Source of the DNA: a virus
Reading direction: 5' to 3' (one strand)
DNA length: 64,000 bases
Virus record (IMG/VR): IMGVR_UViG_3300021233_000290
Coordinates: 17,017-81,016 of that record
Shown: positions 1 through 7,313 of the stretch, piece after piece
How the letters are laid out: the number at the start of each line of letters is the position of its first letter
Position numbering within the stretch: position 1 is the stretch's first letter
Notes under the pieces: generated by a model
The model's database searches: none
Seen by the model: only the letters and a program-made list of their open reading frames with translations
Told to the model about the DNA's origin: nothing
Made by a program: the position numbers and the translations under genes

Positions 1-224
1 TGCTTGATAGCCAATGGATTGACAAAACTGCACGAGAAAAGACCCTGAAGCTCATTGAGATGGGAGAGAAAGTCTTTATTTGGCCTGAATATGACGGAAA
101 ACGCTTCAAAGACATAAATGCCGTATGTATGGCTTATGAAATGAATGAATACCCAACAGATTTAATTCTAAAGAACACCCATAAGGGTTTGGCAGCAACA
201 GTGAAGATGAAATTGATAAAATAA
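1..224 (+). CDS. C-terminal fragment of probable DNA primase (Toprim type)
   Basis: The window opens inside this gene, reading from base 3, so only the last 73 residues are present. The piece begins LDSQWIDKTAREKTLKLIE, then EKVFIWP and FKDINAV. An acidic start, a basic helix, a strand and a KDIN motif match the end of DnaG-type Toprim domains, where KDxND-like residues sit near the metal site. In T4-like phages this would be the gp61 primase that primes lagging-strand synthesis. The catalytic core lies outside the window, so the call rests on the C-terminal pattern only. The following gene starts two bases after the stop. Confidence 0.45.
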   Translation, partial: LDSQWIDKTAREKTLKLIEMGEKVFIWPEYDGKRFKDINAVCMAYEMNEYPTDLILKNTHKGLAATVKMKLIK

Positions 225-225
225 T

Positions 226-660
226 ATGAGTGAAATGGAAAAATATTTATTTGTAGGTGGAAAAGCGGATGGTCACATGATTATGTTGAATCGTAACCAT
301 CACCATCACCAAATTCCTTACCTAGATGCAGAATTTAGCGGTGAGTATCACGAACATACTCCAGTTAAAGCGGAATTGTATCGGAAAATTAAATGGGAGA
401 GCGGAGACAGAGAAATATTTGAATTTTTCGCATTAGAGTCTCTTTCAAACTCTGAGGTTATGAGTATTATATTGAATAATTATAAACCAAAGCAAGAGGT
501 TAGAGAAAATAAATTAATCAGTGAAATGAAATTTTTATTAAACGAGTGTATATCAATGTTGAATTTTGCTCATCCTTATATAACTATATGGTCAGATAGT
601 AATATGATATCAAAACATATTTCAAAAATTCACAAGTTTCTAAATTTGAATAAAAACTAG
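226..660 (+). CDS. Hypothetical protein, 144 aa
   Basis: Not recognised. The start lies two bases after the preceding stop, so it is probably co-transcribed with the primase-like gene. The N-terminal half has a run of four histidines at residues 25-28 (HHHH) after NRN; the C-terminal half is predicted helical (ENKLISEMKFLLNECISML). There is no signal peptide or membrane segment. The TAG stop is the TAG of the AAAAACTAG promoter motif that drives the next gene. Confidence 0.65.
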   Translation: MSEMEKYLFVGGKADGHMIMLNRNHHHHQIPYLDAEFSGEYHEHTPVKAELYRKIKWESGDREIFEFFALESLSNSEVMSIILNNYKPKQEVRENKLISEMKFLLNECISMLNFAHPYITIWSDSNMISKHISKIHKFLNLNKN

Positions 661-674
661 AATATACTGAAATT
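652..674 (+). promoter_or_regulatory. Early/middle promoter motif AAAAACTAG-type
   Basis: AAAAACTAGAATATACT, with the -10-like TATACT at 663-668 and six bases between it and the ATG at 675. It contains the stop codon of the upstream gene. The motif recurs at eight sites in this window. Confidence 0.7.
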
Positions 675-914
675 ATGATTGATTACAAAGAATTATTCGA
701 CTGGCTAGATGAAAATGCTAGCGAACTTGTATGTGAAACATGGGCTATCGCTGATACTGGTGAATACGACTCACAGTGGGTGGTCTATGAGGGATATGGT
801 AAAGAACGAAAAGCCATGGGGTGGGGTTCTACGCCTGATAAAGCAATCCATGATGCAATGAAAGATTCCGAAGATCCGACGAAATATAATTACATTCCAC
901 CAGAATATAGATAA
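675..914 (+). CDS. Hypothetical protein, 79 aa
   Basis: Not recognised. A small acidic protein that follows the AAAAACTAG promoter directly, with no room for a ribosome-binding site. Residues 20-50 contain an aromatic strand-rich stretch (WAIADTGEYDSQWVVYEGYG) followed by a helix with STPDKAIHDAM. This looks like a small alpha/beta fold, as in many phage accessory proteins. It converges with the minus-strand gene ending at 917. Confidence 0.6.
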   Translation: MIDYKELFDWLDENASELVCETWAIADTGEYDSQWVVYEGYGKERKAMGWGSTPDKAIHDAMKDSEDPTKYNYIPPEYR

Positions 915-916
915 TC

Positions 917-1333
917 TTACTGAGACTTCTTTGCAGTCAGAAACGCTTGCTGAAGAGCAGCAAGGTCAGAAGCAATTCGACCGATTTTAACTTGTTGGTT
1001 TTTCAGATTACCTAAAATAGACTCTGGATTTGCCGTGGCAAGGACACTTTGAATACTATTTGGCTGATCGCCGTTGAGATATCCAAGGAATTTGTCAATA
1101 TTCGCAGACCATTTATCGATAACGCTAACCATTTGCTCATTTTGTCGAGCTACAGCATCACCAATTTCATCTACCGCATCTGGATCAGGTTCAACATCCA
1201 CATCGTAATCATCCATGGATACATCATCATCCAGTGACATTTCAGCAGCATCACGCTCTAAAGTAGGATCGATATCGAGTTCAGGAGCTTCTTTGAGTAA
1301 TTTGAGGAATTTAGCTTTGAATTTGTTCTGCAT
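917..1333 (-). CDS. Acidic late protein, possible capsid-core component
   Basis: 138 aa, unknown family. Residues 1-18 are basic and amphipathic (FKAKFLKLLKEAPEL), with an LKE that fits the T4 prohead-protease rule (L/I-x-E). An Asp-rich stretch follows (residues 20-57) and then a helical C-terminus. This composition resembles T4 prohead core proteins, but no homology is recognised. The start is fixed by a late element 11 bases upstream. It is a solitary late gene among accessory genes. Confidence 0.55.
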   Translation of the reverse strand: MQNKFKAKFLKLLKEAPELDIDPTLERDAAEMSLDDDVSMDDYDVDVEPDPDAVDEIGDAVARQNEQMVSVIDKWSANIDKFLGYLNGDQPNSIQSVLATANPESILGNLKNQQVKIGRIASDLAALQQAFLTAKKSQ

Positions 1334-1336
1334 ATC

Positions 1337-1344
1337 TTTATTTA
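1337..1344 (-). promoter_or_regulatory. Late promoter (minus strand)
   Basis: Minus-strand TAAATAAA; its first T at 1344 is exactly 11 bases upstream of the ATG at 1333. Confidence 0.75.
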
Positions 1345-1358
1345 GTGGAATTGGTGTT

Positions 1359-1383
1359 AAAAAACTAGAATATATTAGTAATT
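1359..1383 (+). promoter_or_regulatory. Early/middle promoter motif AAAAACTAG-type
   Basis: AAAAACTAGAATATATT, with -10-like TATATT at 1371-1376 and seven bases to the GTG start at 1384. Confidence 0.65.
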
Positions 1384-1602
1384 GTGAAAAAGAAAGACTT
1401 GATTAAAGCATTGGAAAAATTTGAAGATGATGACCGTATCATGATCGGTGATGGAGTATGGTCGTGGGTTCCTAAAATTACTAGAATATGTGGTGGGAGA
1501 CAAAAATATATGCCATATTACTGTATCCGTGAGAAAGGACATGAAGGGGATTGTTATTGCGGGTGTAAGTATGTTGATTTTGAAGCTGAAACATACGATT
1601 AA
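1384..1602 (+). CDS. Hypothetical Cys-rich protein, 72 aa
   Basis: Not recognised. The GTG start is chosen because it sits seven bases after the -10-like hexamer of the promoter motif. It has four C-terminal-half cysteines and a His (YYCIREKGHEGDCYCGCKY), which could form a small metal site. The N-terminus is a basic helix (KKKDLIKALEKFEDDD) of the kind often seen in small phage proteins that bind partners. Confidence 0.6.
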   Translation: MKKKDLIKALEKFEDDDRIMIGDGVWSWVPKITRICGGRQKYMPYYCIREKGHEGDCYCGCKYVDFEAETYD

Positions 1603-1606
1603 TTGT

Positions 1607-1614
1607 TAAATAAT
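1607..1614 (+). promoter_or_regulatory. Late promoter
   Basis: TAAATAAT with T 11 bases before the ATG at 1618. The 16-base stretch GTTAAATAATAACATG is identical to the one before the fibre gene at 19371. Confidence 0.8.
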
Positions 1615-1617
1615 AAC

Positions 1618-1971
1618 ATGTCTGCTTCCAATTCTCCATATTCCACCGCTATTGCTTCAGGAGCCATCGATTTCGACTTTGAAAGTTCACTAAATCCGTC
1701 CCAACAAATGAGAAAATATAAAACGGATGAAAAATTGGCAGAAGCACCTCATACTTTACCGTTTGAGTTTGGAGATCTACCACAATCGTTGGCAAACATT
1801 GTAGATAATGCGTTCGCTGCGTCTTCCAAGTTGGAGAACATCATAAAAATGGAAAAATATCAGAAAAATGGTGATTTGATCAAGTTGAAAGGTAATCTGG
1901 AAAAAATGATCATGTATTTGATGGAAAATGGTGATAAAACTCTTGAAAAATACACCATAGGTAACGAATAA
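1618..1971 (+). CDS. Late hypothetical protein, 117 aa
   Basis: Not recognised. The ATG at 1618 is preferred over an in-frame TTG at 1603 because it lies exactly 11 bases from the T of the late element, which would otherwise be inside the gene. The N-terminal third is Ser/Ala-rich and probably disordered; the rest is helical (ANIVDNAFAASSKLENIIKM and a Met-rich helix). Late expression suggests a virion or assembly role, but nothing in the sequence specifies it. Confidence 0.65.
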   Translation: MSASNSPYSTAIASGAIDFDFESSLNPSQQMRKYKTDEKLAEAPHTLPFEFGDLPQSLANIVDNAFAASSKLENIIKMEKYQKNGDLIKLKGNLEKMIMYLMENGDKTLEKYTIGNE

Positions 1972-1993
1972 AAAACTAGATTACAATCAGGGT
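1971..1993 (+). promoter_or_regulatory. Early/middle promoter motif AAAAACTAG-type
   Basis: AAAAACTAGATTACAAT with -10-like TACAAT and six bases to the ATG at 1994. It abuts the preceding TAA. Confidence 0.75.
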
Positions 1994-2185
1994 ATGTTCG
2001 AGATACCCGATAAATCAGATTTAACACATATTAACACTTATGAACCACTGGTTCAATTGTTAATCCTTAAAGACATTTGTCATAAAATTTATATCAATCG
2101 CAATATTTCCATGTCTCAGGAGAATATTATTGACAATCTGGAGAAAATTGATATTCTCTTTAGAGATAGAGAAAATTTTAATTAA
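1994..2185 (+). CDS. Hypothetical protein, 63 aa
   Basis: Not recognised. First gene of an accessory operon that runs to about 4.29 kb. Small, helical, with no motifs. The start is set by the promoter motif (six bases from its -10-like hexamer). The next gene starts two bases after its stop. Confidence 0.6.
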   Translation: MFEIPDKSDLTHINTYEPLVQLLILKDICHKIYINRNISMSQENIIDNLEKIDILFRDRENFN

Positions 2186-2186
2186 T

Positions 2187-2585
2187 ATGACCAAGAAAAA
2201 GAAAAATCGACAAAAATGGCTTACTGACAAGCTTAAAGGTGACTGGAAAGACAAGGATTATATCATTGAAATTGTTTTATTTGAGTCTCTAATTCATTAT
2301 GTGGAAAAGGAAAATGATCTTATTTTCAACGAAAAAGTTTGGGCGGACGAGCTTGACAAAGGCCATATCGATCAAGATACGATTGATAAAATCAGAAAAC
2401 GATATGAAGAGTTGAGACAAGCATATCTTTATTTGAAAAATGAACGTCCTGAGCTAGAACGTCAAGTTGATAATTGGGAAGGGGAGAACATTAAAGAATT
2501 TGATGCGTTGGAAAAATCTCTATCGTCTAAAGATACGGAGATTATGAACACAATTGTGAAGTATAGAGAATACATGTGGACATGA
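2187..2585 (+). CDS. Hypothetical charged helical protein, 132 aa
   Basis: Not recognised. The ATG at 2187 (TKKKKNRQKW) is preferred to an upstream in-frame ATG at 2130, which would overlap the whole end of the previous gene. The N-terminus is strongly basic (KKKKNRQKWLTDKLKGDWKD); the middle and end are acidic amphipathic helices likely to form a coiled coil (RKRYEELRQAYLYLKNERPE). It ends in an ATGA-type overlap with the next gene. Confidence 0.65.
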   Translation: MTKKKKNRQKWLTDKLKGDWKDKDYIIEIVLFESLIHYVEKENDLIFNEKVWADELDKGHIDQDTIDKIRKRYEELRQAYLYLKNERPELERQVDNWEGENIKEFDALEKSLSSKDTEIMNTIVKYREYMWT

Positions 2586-2815
2586 AAGCAAATTATAGGG
2601 GTTTTGAAATAGAATCGAAAAGTGAAAAATCTTTAGGTGGATGGAATGAAGTCTATTGGAGTGCTTATCGAACATCAGATGGTTATGAATTAGCTTGTGG
2701 ATTCGGTGACGGCACTGTTCGAGAGATGTTTTCTTGTATGAAAACAATCGTAGATAGGTTTATTGATGAATATGATGAAAATGTAGAAGAATATGAAAAA
2801 CATGAAGGATATTAG
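2582..2815 (+). CDS. Hypothetical protein, 77 aa
   Basis: Not recognised. The start at 2582 gives an ATGA overlap with the previous stop, implying translational coupling; an in-frame ATG at 2576 is also possible. The sequence alternates strands and aromatic residues (GWNEVYWSAYRTSDGYELACG) and then a helix with an acidic tail (EYDENVEEYEKHEG). The stretch shaped like an 'apply to whole object' domain (GWNEVYW ... SDGYELACGFGDGTVREMF) suggests a small alpha/beta fold. Confidence 0.6.
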   Translation: MKANYRGFEIESKSEKSLGGWNEVYWSAYRTSDGYELACGFGDGTVREMFSCMKTIVDRFIDEYDENVEEYEKHEGY

Positions 2816-3560
2816 TATTGAAAATCACGAAGCATATAAAAATTGTGGAGGAAAGTTGATCTGTCAATTGATTGGTGGTTCGACTCTGTATGGATTGAAT
2901 ACACCAGAATCGGATGTCGATCATCGTGGTCTATTTGTAGCTAAAAATAAGCGATATTTGGCTAATCTGGACACGATTGAGTCTATTGTTCAGACTGGTG
3001 ATATTGATTCCACTTATTACGAGATTACTCGTTACTTGAAATTGTTGAGAAAGAGTAATACTCAGGTGTTGGAGATTCTATTTGCACCCGATACAGCATT
3101 TACATACAAGCATCCAATTTTTGATGAAATCGTTGCACATGCTTATGACCTTATTGACACGAATACTCTCAAGAATTCGTTGAAAGGTTATGTATTCAGT
3201 GAAATTAAATTGGCAACTGGTCAAAGAAGTGGTCAATTGGGGGGTAAAAGGAAAAAAGCAGTGGAAACCTACGGATTCAGCCCGAAAAACTTTGTCCAAA
3301 TCCTTCGATTGTGTAAGGTTGGTATCGAGTTCTTCACTACTGGTAAATACATGGTGAACGTCAAGGAATTTGATGAGAAGTATTGGGAGAAATTGATGGA
3401 CTTAAAAACTAGCCCACAATACTACACCTGCGAGCAACTGGAACGAATGGTGAACGAAGAATTCGCCAAATTGGAAGGAGTAATGGAGTCATCTAATATC
3501 TCTTTCAAATTTAATCCAGATATTGCAGCAGATATCATTTTAAAAGTAAAAAATATATGA
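2802..3560 (+). CDS. Predicted nucleotidyltransferase (YcgL/COG3541 type)
   Basis: 252 aa from the ATG at 2802 (an ATG at 2793 is also in frame; both overlap the upstream gene). The N-terminus carries the nucleotidyltransferase signature GGSTLYGLNTPESDVDHRG, i.e. GS followed by SDxD acidic metal ligands, at about residues 26-44. A helical C-terminal domain follows. This arrangement fits the YcgL-like family, a predicted RNA-repair-linked nucleotidyltransferase common in bacteria and phages. The substrate is unknown. It may belong with the RNA ligase and kinase genes at 52-61 kb, although it is far from them. Confidence 0.75.
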   Translation: MKDISIENHEAYKNCGGKLICQLIGGSTLYGLNTPESDVDHRGLFVAKNKRYLANLDTIESIVQTGDIDSTYYEITRYLKLLRKSNTQVLEILFAPDTAFTYKHPIFDEIVAHAYDLIDTNTLKNSLKGYVFSEIKLATGQRSGQLGGKRKKAVETYGFSPKNFVQILRLCKVGIEFFTTGKYMVNVKEFDEKYWEKLMDLKTSPQYYTCEQLERMVNEEFAKLEGVMESSNISFKFNPDIAADIILKVKNI

Positions 3561-4060
3561 AATATAGGAAACAAATATTATTGGGAGTATTAGTATCAAG
3601 TGCTATTGCTTATGGTTTATCGAACAATCTACAAGAGTTTTCGCAAAGATTCGTATTGGCGGCTCTAGGATACGCTGTTGTGACCTATTGGGTTGATAAT
3701 AGAACATCAAAAGATAAAAGAGTTGAGGAATTGGAAACACTCTTAGGTAAGAAACAAATTGACGAGAGAGTCGAGACACTTGAAAATATGCTACAGGAGT
3801 CCGATGCTGTTATCGTCGAACAGGAAGAAGTGATTCGCACGTATGAAAGTTTATTAGACGATGCTTCAGTAAAATTCCCATGTAACTGTGGTCAAAATAT
3901 GTTTGATGGTATCTTCAAACCTATGGAAGAATTTGTAGTAGAGTGTGATTATTGTAATAATAAATATGGTGTCACTCTTAAATTAGATACCGTGTTGATC
4001 ACAGAACCGATTGAAGATCTTAATATTGATAAATTAATTAAACAAAAAACAAACGAGTGA
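3557..4060 (+). CDS. Membrane-anchored coiled-coil zinc-ribbon protein
   Basis: 167 aa, unknown family. Three parts are visible. An N-terminal hydrophobic region (residues 6-45, probably two short membrane helices) comes first. A charged coiled coil follows (about 50-105, RVEELETLLGKKQ then VETLENMLQESD). A C-terminal putative zinc ribbon has pairs CNCG and CDYC about 32 residues apart. It would sit in the inner membrane with the ribbon in the cytoplasm. The start overlaps the previous stop (ATGA), so it is in the same operon as the nucleotidyltransferase. Confidence 0.65.
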   Translation: MKYRKQILLGVLVSSAIAYGLSNNLQEFSQRFVLAALGYAVVTYWVDNRTSKDKRVEELETLLGKKQIDERVETLENMLQESDAVIVEQEEVIRTYESLLDDASVKFPCNCGQNMFDGIFKPMEEFVVECDYCNNKYGVTLKLDTVLITEPIEDLNIDKLIKQKTNE

Positions 4061-4287
4061 TAACGATAAAAACTAAAAAAGGTGATGAAAAAATGACTCT
4101 GACTGAATTTGCTAGATGGGCATGTTTAGCAGAAGCTTTCATTTTCATCGAAGAGAAAGCTGAAGAATTGAATATCTCTTTGGATGGTCTTATGAAACCG
4201 ATGGCATTGGAGAAATATATTGAAGAGAGATATCATGCCATGTTATCAGATGTTCGATATGAATATGATTTAGGGATTCTCGAATAA
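4057..4287 (+). CDS. Hypothetical protein, 76 aa
   Basis: Not recognised. The GTG at 4057 overlaps the previous stop as GTGA; an ATG at 4093 would give 64 aa starting TLTEFARWA. All-helical, slightly acidic. It is the last gene of the rightward operon and its last 18 bases overlap the end of the minus-strand glycosyltransferase. Confidence 0.55.
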   Translation: MITIKTKKGDEKMTLTEFARWACLAEAFIFIEEKAEELNISLDGLMKPMALEKYIEERYHAMLSDVRYEYDLGILE

Positions 4288-5109
4288 TTTCGAGACTTCC
4301 TTTTCCATATCTTGTCTTTCTTTTAAAGTCAGGACTCTTGAAAAATGTTTATTCATTTCTTTAGTATCTAAACCTAATTCTTTGAATCCTATCAAATAAT
4401 TACGGAAACGTTCTTTCAAACTGTTTGGATATGTTGCTGGATTTGGTCTACCGAAACGGTGCATCCACCTCAAAAACGGTAAACATAATGTTTTTTTACC
4501 GTTTTGACGATATTTTTCATGGATATAACCCTCTTCAACACCAAATCCCCTAAATTCTTTATTGAATCCTAACCAAGAGTCCTTTCTACAAGAGAATAAA
4601 CCCATTCCTTGAGACGGAATTTCAAATGGTGGGTTGTCTTTTGATTCCCCTCGTTCATCTGTTTGCCATGTCCCCCACATGTAGCTACTCCAAGTATCAT
4701 CAAAATGTGTTGAATAGCTTTTGAAATCGTCATATACAATAGGCCCCTGTAGTAAATTGCCTTCATCTAACCCATTATCATAAAATTCTATCAATTTTTT
4801 AATAGAATTTGGTTCTAAAAGAACATGGGAGTCGATACATAATACGTATGGAGTGTCTGCCAATTCAAAAACCTTATTTTTTACAGTAGTTGACTTATAT
4901 TTGGTGAATGGGAGATATTGAAATGGTTCTTTTATCCAATCTGTTAGCTCTCTAACGGCTTTACCATGTTCCGATGATGGATTATTGTCAATTATTACGA
5001 ACTCGATATCATCCAATACTTCGCTATGATACATTCTTATTGATTGTATGGTGAAATACAGTCCATCGAAATCATCATGGGTTGCCATGCCGATTGTTAA
5101 TTTTCTCAT
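4270..5109 (-). CDS. Glycosyltransferase, GT-A fold (GT2/GT27-like)
   Basis: 279 aa. The N-terminal MATHDDFDGLYFTIQSIRMYH and DIEFVIIDNNP are the nucleotide-binding start of a GT-A fold. DSHVLLEP at about 95-102 stands in the place of the metal-binding DxD/DxH motif. Further on, FRGFGVEEGYIHEKYRQNG resembles the acceptor-side GxGxED-like region of GalNAc-transferase-type enzymes. It would transfer a sugar from a nucleotide donor, acting in the cytoplasm. It follows the tail-fibre genes on the same strand, so candidate acceptors are fibre proteins, particularly the Ser/Thr-rich neighbour. The acceptor cannot be read from the sequence. Confidence 0.8.
   Translation of the reverse strand: MRKLTIGMATHDDFDGLYFTIQSIRMYHSEVLDDIEFVIIDNNPSSEHGKAVRELTDWIKEPFQYLPFTKYKSTTVKNKVFELADTPYVLCIDSHVLLEPNSIKKLIEFYDNGLDEGNLLQGPIVYDDFKSYSTHFDDTWSSYMWGTWQTDERGESKDNPPFEIPSQGMGLFSCRKDSWLGFNKEFRGFGVEEGYIHEKYRQNGKKTLCLPFLRWMHRFGRPNPATYPNSLKERFRNYLIGFKELGLDTKEMNKHFSRVLTLKERQDMEKEVSKLFENP
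4276..4293. terminator. Weak inverted repeat at convergent gene ends
   Basis: TCTCGAA-TAAT-TTCGAGA, a perfect 7-bp stem with a 4-base loop, where the two convergent genes overlap. Neither side has a long T run; the plus-strand side is followed by a pyrimidine-rich stretch. It could end transcription in both directions, but the evidence is only positional. Confidence 0.35.
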
Positions 5110-5120
5110 GGTAATAATTA

Positions 5121-5765
5121 TCAGAATCCTAATATATTACAACTCTTCGGTGGACATTTCACTGTGGTGAAGTCTGGAATATTAGTAGTTGTCGATGTTC
5201 TGATAATTGTAGTAGTCGTCGTAGTATTTATCCCAAAATTTAATGACCCTGATAACGATGCGGGTGGTCTAGGCATAACGAAAACGATAGTTGATGTTCT
5301 TACAGTAGTAAAATTTGGTAAAGAAGGTGGTTCGGGGACGATAGTTGTCGTCGGAGTTGGAGTGGAAGACGATGATGACGATGATGATGATGATGATGAT
5401 GACATATCAACAACGTTGATATATAAATAGATATCGAAGTAATCTAAAGGATCAATATCACTCGTTAATGTTAATGTACCGTTATTAAAAGTTTCTACTT
5501 GAAATATTGGACTAATGTAAGATCTTGTTTCCGATGCAAAAATTATCGATATTTGATAATTACCATCTCCAAAATCTGTTAAATTGAATGTTTCTATCAC
5601 TTGATTAAATTCATCAAGTGTTTGACTTTGATAATAATTCTCAATTCCGATAGTATTGATTAATACTAATCCTGGAAAAAGATTACTCAGTGTATTTACT
5701 AGAGGATTACTACCAGTATATGATATTACCCCTAAAGATACTGTCCTACCAGAGAAATCTATCAT
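5121..5765 (-). CDS. Poly-Ser, Thr-rich tail-fibre-associated protein
   Basis: 214 aa, unknown family. The N-terminal 125 residues are strand-rich. A run of 13 serines follows at about residues 122-134, then TPTPTTTIVPEPP and Thr/Ile repeats (NTTTTTTIIRTSTTT). It ends in a Cys pair (CPPKSC). The Ser run is coded largely by a GAT/GAC (plus strand) trinucleotide tract at about 5371-5403. Low-complexity Ser/Thr linkers of this kind are typical O-glycosylation targets, and a glycosyltransferase gene lies directly downstream. It is the last gene of the fibre operon. Confidence 0.65.
   Translation of the reverse strand: MIDFSGRTVSLGVISYTGSNPLVNTLSNLFPGLVLINTIGIENYYQSQTLDEFNQVIETFNLTDFGDGNYQISIIFASETRSYISPIFQVETFNNGTLTLTSDIDPLDYFDIYLYINVVDMSSSSSSSSSSSSSTPTPTTTIVPEPPSLPNFTTVRTSTIVFVMPRPPASLSGSLNFGINTTTTTTIIRTSTTTNIPDFTTVKCPPKSCNILGF
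5371..5403. repeat. GAT/GAC trinucleotide tract
   Basis: About eleven consecutive GAT or GAC units (plus strand), coding for poly-Ser on the minus strand. Slippage would change the Ser count without shifting frame. Confidence 0.85.
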
Positions 5766-5767
5766 AA

Positions 5768-6235
5768 TTACACGTTAATATAATTTACATCAGATACGAT
5801 ATAAAAACTATTTGGATCTCTACTTGTTGATAAAGAAGCCCAAGTAGTCTTATTAACTCTGACAACATTTTCTATTTGATTACCAATCACGGATTTGGTT
5901 GTATCTGAAGTGACACCCTTACTAGCTACTGCTTCCCAATCACTTAAAACTGAACCACTGTTTGTTTTCAGCCTGTATAACACGTTATTATCAATATTGA
6001 AAGCGAAATCACCAATTTCAGCGGGAGCCAATGTTGTGATGTTTGAAACACTACCTAAAAATTTATTACCTGTCAAAATTCCACCAGAAGTTCCACCATC
6101 ACCAACGAATAAACGTTTAGTATCAGTCGTGAAACCTGGTTCTCCAGAATTTAATACGATATTTTTTCTATCATTATCAGTTCCTTGACGAAAGAGGATT
6201 TTCAGTAAAGTGTTATTGGATATCTCTATGCTCAT
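5768..6235 (-). CDS. Tail-fibre protein with Mtd-N-like head domain
   Basis: 155 aa. The N-terminus has FRQGTDNDRKNIVLNSGEPG then FTTDTKRLFVGDG, the pattern (R-x-G-T, GEP/GE-F-TD, RL-x-VGDG) of the Major-tropism-determinant N-terminal domain used by many phage fibres and receptor-binding proteins. A short strand-rich domain follows (SNITTLAPAEIGDFAFN, NVLYRLKT) that also occurs in the neighbour at 6238. It is likely an adsorption protein or fibre tip. No promoter sits in front, so it is part of the operon reading from the late element at 7980-7987. Confidence 0.7.
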   Translation of the reverse strand: MSIEISNNTLLKILFRQGTDNDRKNIVLNSGEPGFTTDTKRLFVGDGGTSGGILTGNKFLGSVSNITTLAPAEIGDFAFNIDNNVLYRLKTNSGSVLSDWEAVASKGVTSDTTKSVIGNQIENVVRVNKTTWASLSTSRDPNSFYIVSDVNYINV

Positions 6236-6237
6236 AA

Positions 6238-7305
6238 TTAGTATGCGAAAATTGGGATTGCGAATCTACCGACACGATCACCTGTTTTAGTGGTTGTATC
6301 TCCTTCAAAAGTTAAAAATCCAGCAGAAGACAATCTAATTCTGGTAGTAGAAATTCCGTTCGATGATATAGCTTCAAATTGTGTGATTCTAAGGTTAGGT
6401 ATAGCACCGCTCAAAGTGTGGGCAGGTGTTCCACCAAATATTGAAGATAACGAGTTAGCACCAAAACCAACGGCTGACAACCCAGTTAAAGAACTGAAAA
6501 TTGAACCTTGGATTGCTCTCCTATCTCTGATTTGTGTCCAAGAATTAATATTTGTATTTGGTGTGGCGGTTAATTGATAAAATGTTCCGTCCAAGCTAGC
6601 TATGTCACCAATATTTGCACTGGACAATAGTAATAATGTTGTAACAGATTGTTGGGGTAAAAATATTTTATTAATAGCACCATAATTTAGATTCAATACG
6701 CCAGTATCGAACAAGAATTGATTCGGATTTACACGTAATGTGATTTTATTACTATTACCACCACTAAGACCATTACCAAAAGATGATGATAAGATCTCTC
6801 TTTCAGTTAAAGAATTAGCATTCGGTGTGAATAATCCACTTGAAAGACCGAAATAATTTGTATTATAATTGACTTGTAATTGATTATTTCTAATAACTAA
6901 TCCATTTGAAACTGTATTAGGATTGATTTTGGATGCCGATACCGAACTCATACCAATAGTAAGAGACGAATTTTGATCGTAAACAATATCAGTGGCAACT
7001 CTAGTAGCAATTCTACCCCAATTGTTGATATTAGTATGAGGTGTTGCTGTTAATTGATACCAAATATTATTAACTGGAACAATATCACCAACTTCAGCGA
7101 ATGTGGATGATAAACTATTAACAATTGATAGGGGGGTGTTGATTTTATTGGTAGCTGGAACCCCTCCTAAAGTCACGCCATTGCCAACATATAATCTTTG
7201 AGTATCTGTTGTAAATGCGATTTCTCCTTGATCCAAACGCACCAACAATCGCTGTGCATTAGTACCTCTACGAATTTTTATTTTTGAGATTAAAATTTGT
7301 GACAT
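6238..7305 (-). CDS. Tail-fibre protein with Mtd-N-like domain, longer paralogue
   Basis: 355 aa. The N-terminal IKIRRGTNAQRLLVRLDQGE and FTTDTQRLYVGNG match the Mtd-N-like head of the 155-aa neighbour. Two internal copies of a strand-rich unit follow, each with an IGDI or VGDI step and WYQLTATPHTNINNWGRI or FYQLTATPNTNINSWTQI (about residues 70-95 and 235-255). Predicted beta-rich fibre shaft and tip. A weak match to the late element (two mismatches) lies before the start. It probably arose with its neighbour by duplication. Confidence 0.7.
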   Translation of the reverse strand: MSQILISKIKIRRGTNAQRLLVRLDQGEIAFTTDTQRLYVGNGVTLGGVPATNKINTPLSIVNSLSSTFAEVGDIVPVNNIWYQLTATPHTNINNWGRIATRVATDIVYDQNSSLTIGMSSVSASKINPNTVSNGLVIRNNQLQVNYNTNYFGLSSGLFTPNANSLTEREILSSSFGNGLSGGNSNKITLRVNPNQFLFDTGVLNLNYGAINKIFLPQQSVTTLLLLSSANIGDIASLDGTFYQLTATPNTNINSWTQIRDRRAIQGSIFSSLTGLSAVGFGANSLSSIFGGTPAHTLSGAIPNLRITQFEAISSNGISTTRIRLSSAGFLTFEGDTTTKTGDRVGRFAIPIFAY

Positions 7306-7313
7306 ATTTTTAA

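Noticed and set aside
5164-5430. Val/Asp-rich plus-strand frame opposite the poly-Ser gene
   Set aside because: Antisense of the Ser/Thr-rich coding sequence; the plus-strand reading ends in poly-Asp from the trinucleotide tract and has no promoter.
5768-7305. Diversity-generating retroelement around the Mtd-N-like genes
   Set aside because: The Mtd-like head domain is not enough; no reverse transcriptase, no template/variable repeat pair seen in the window.
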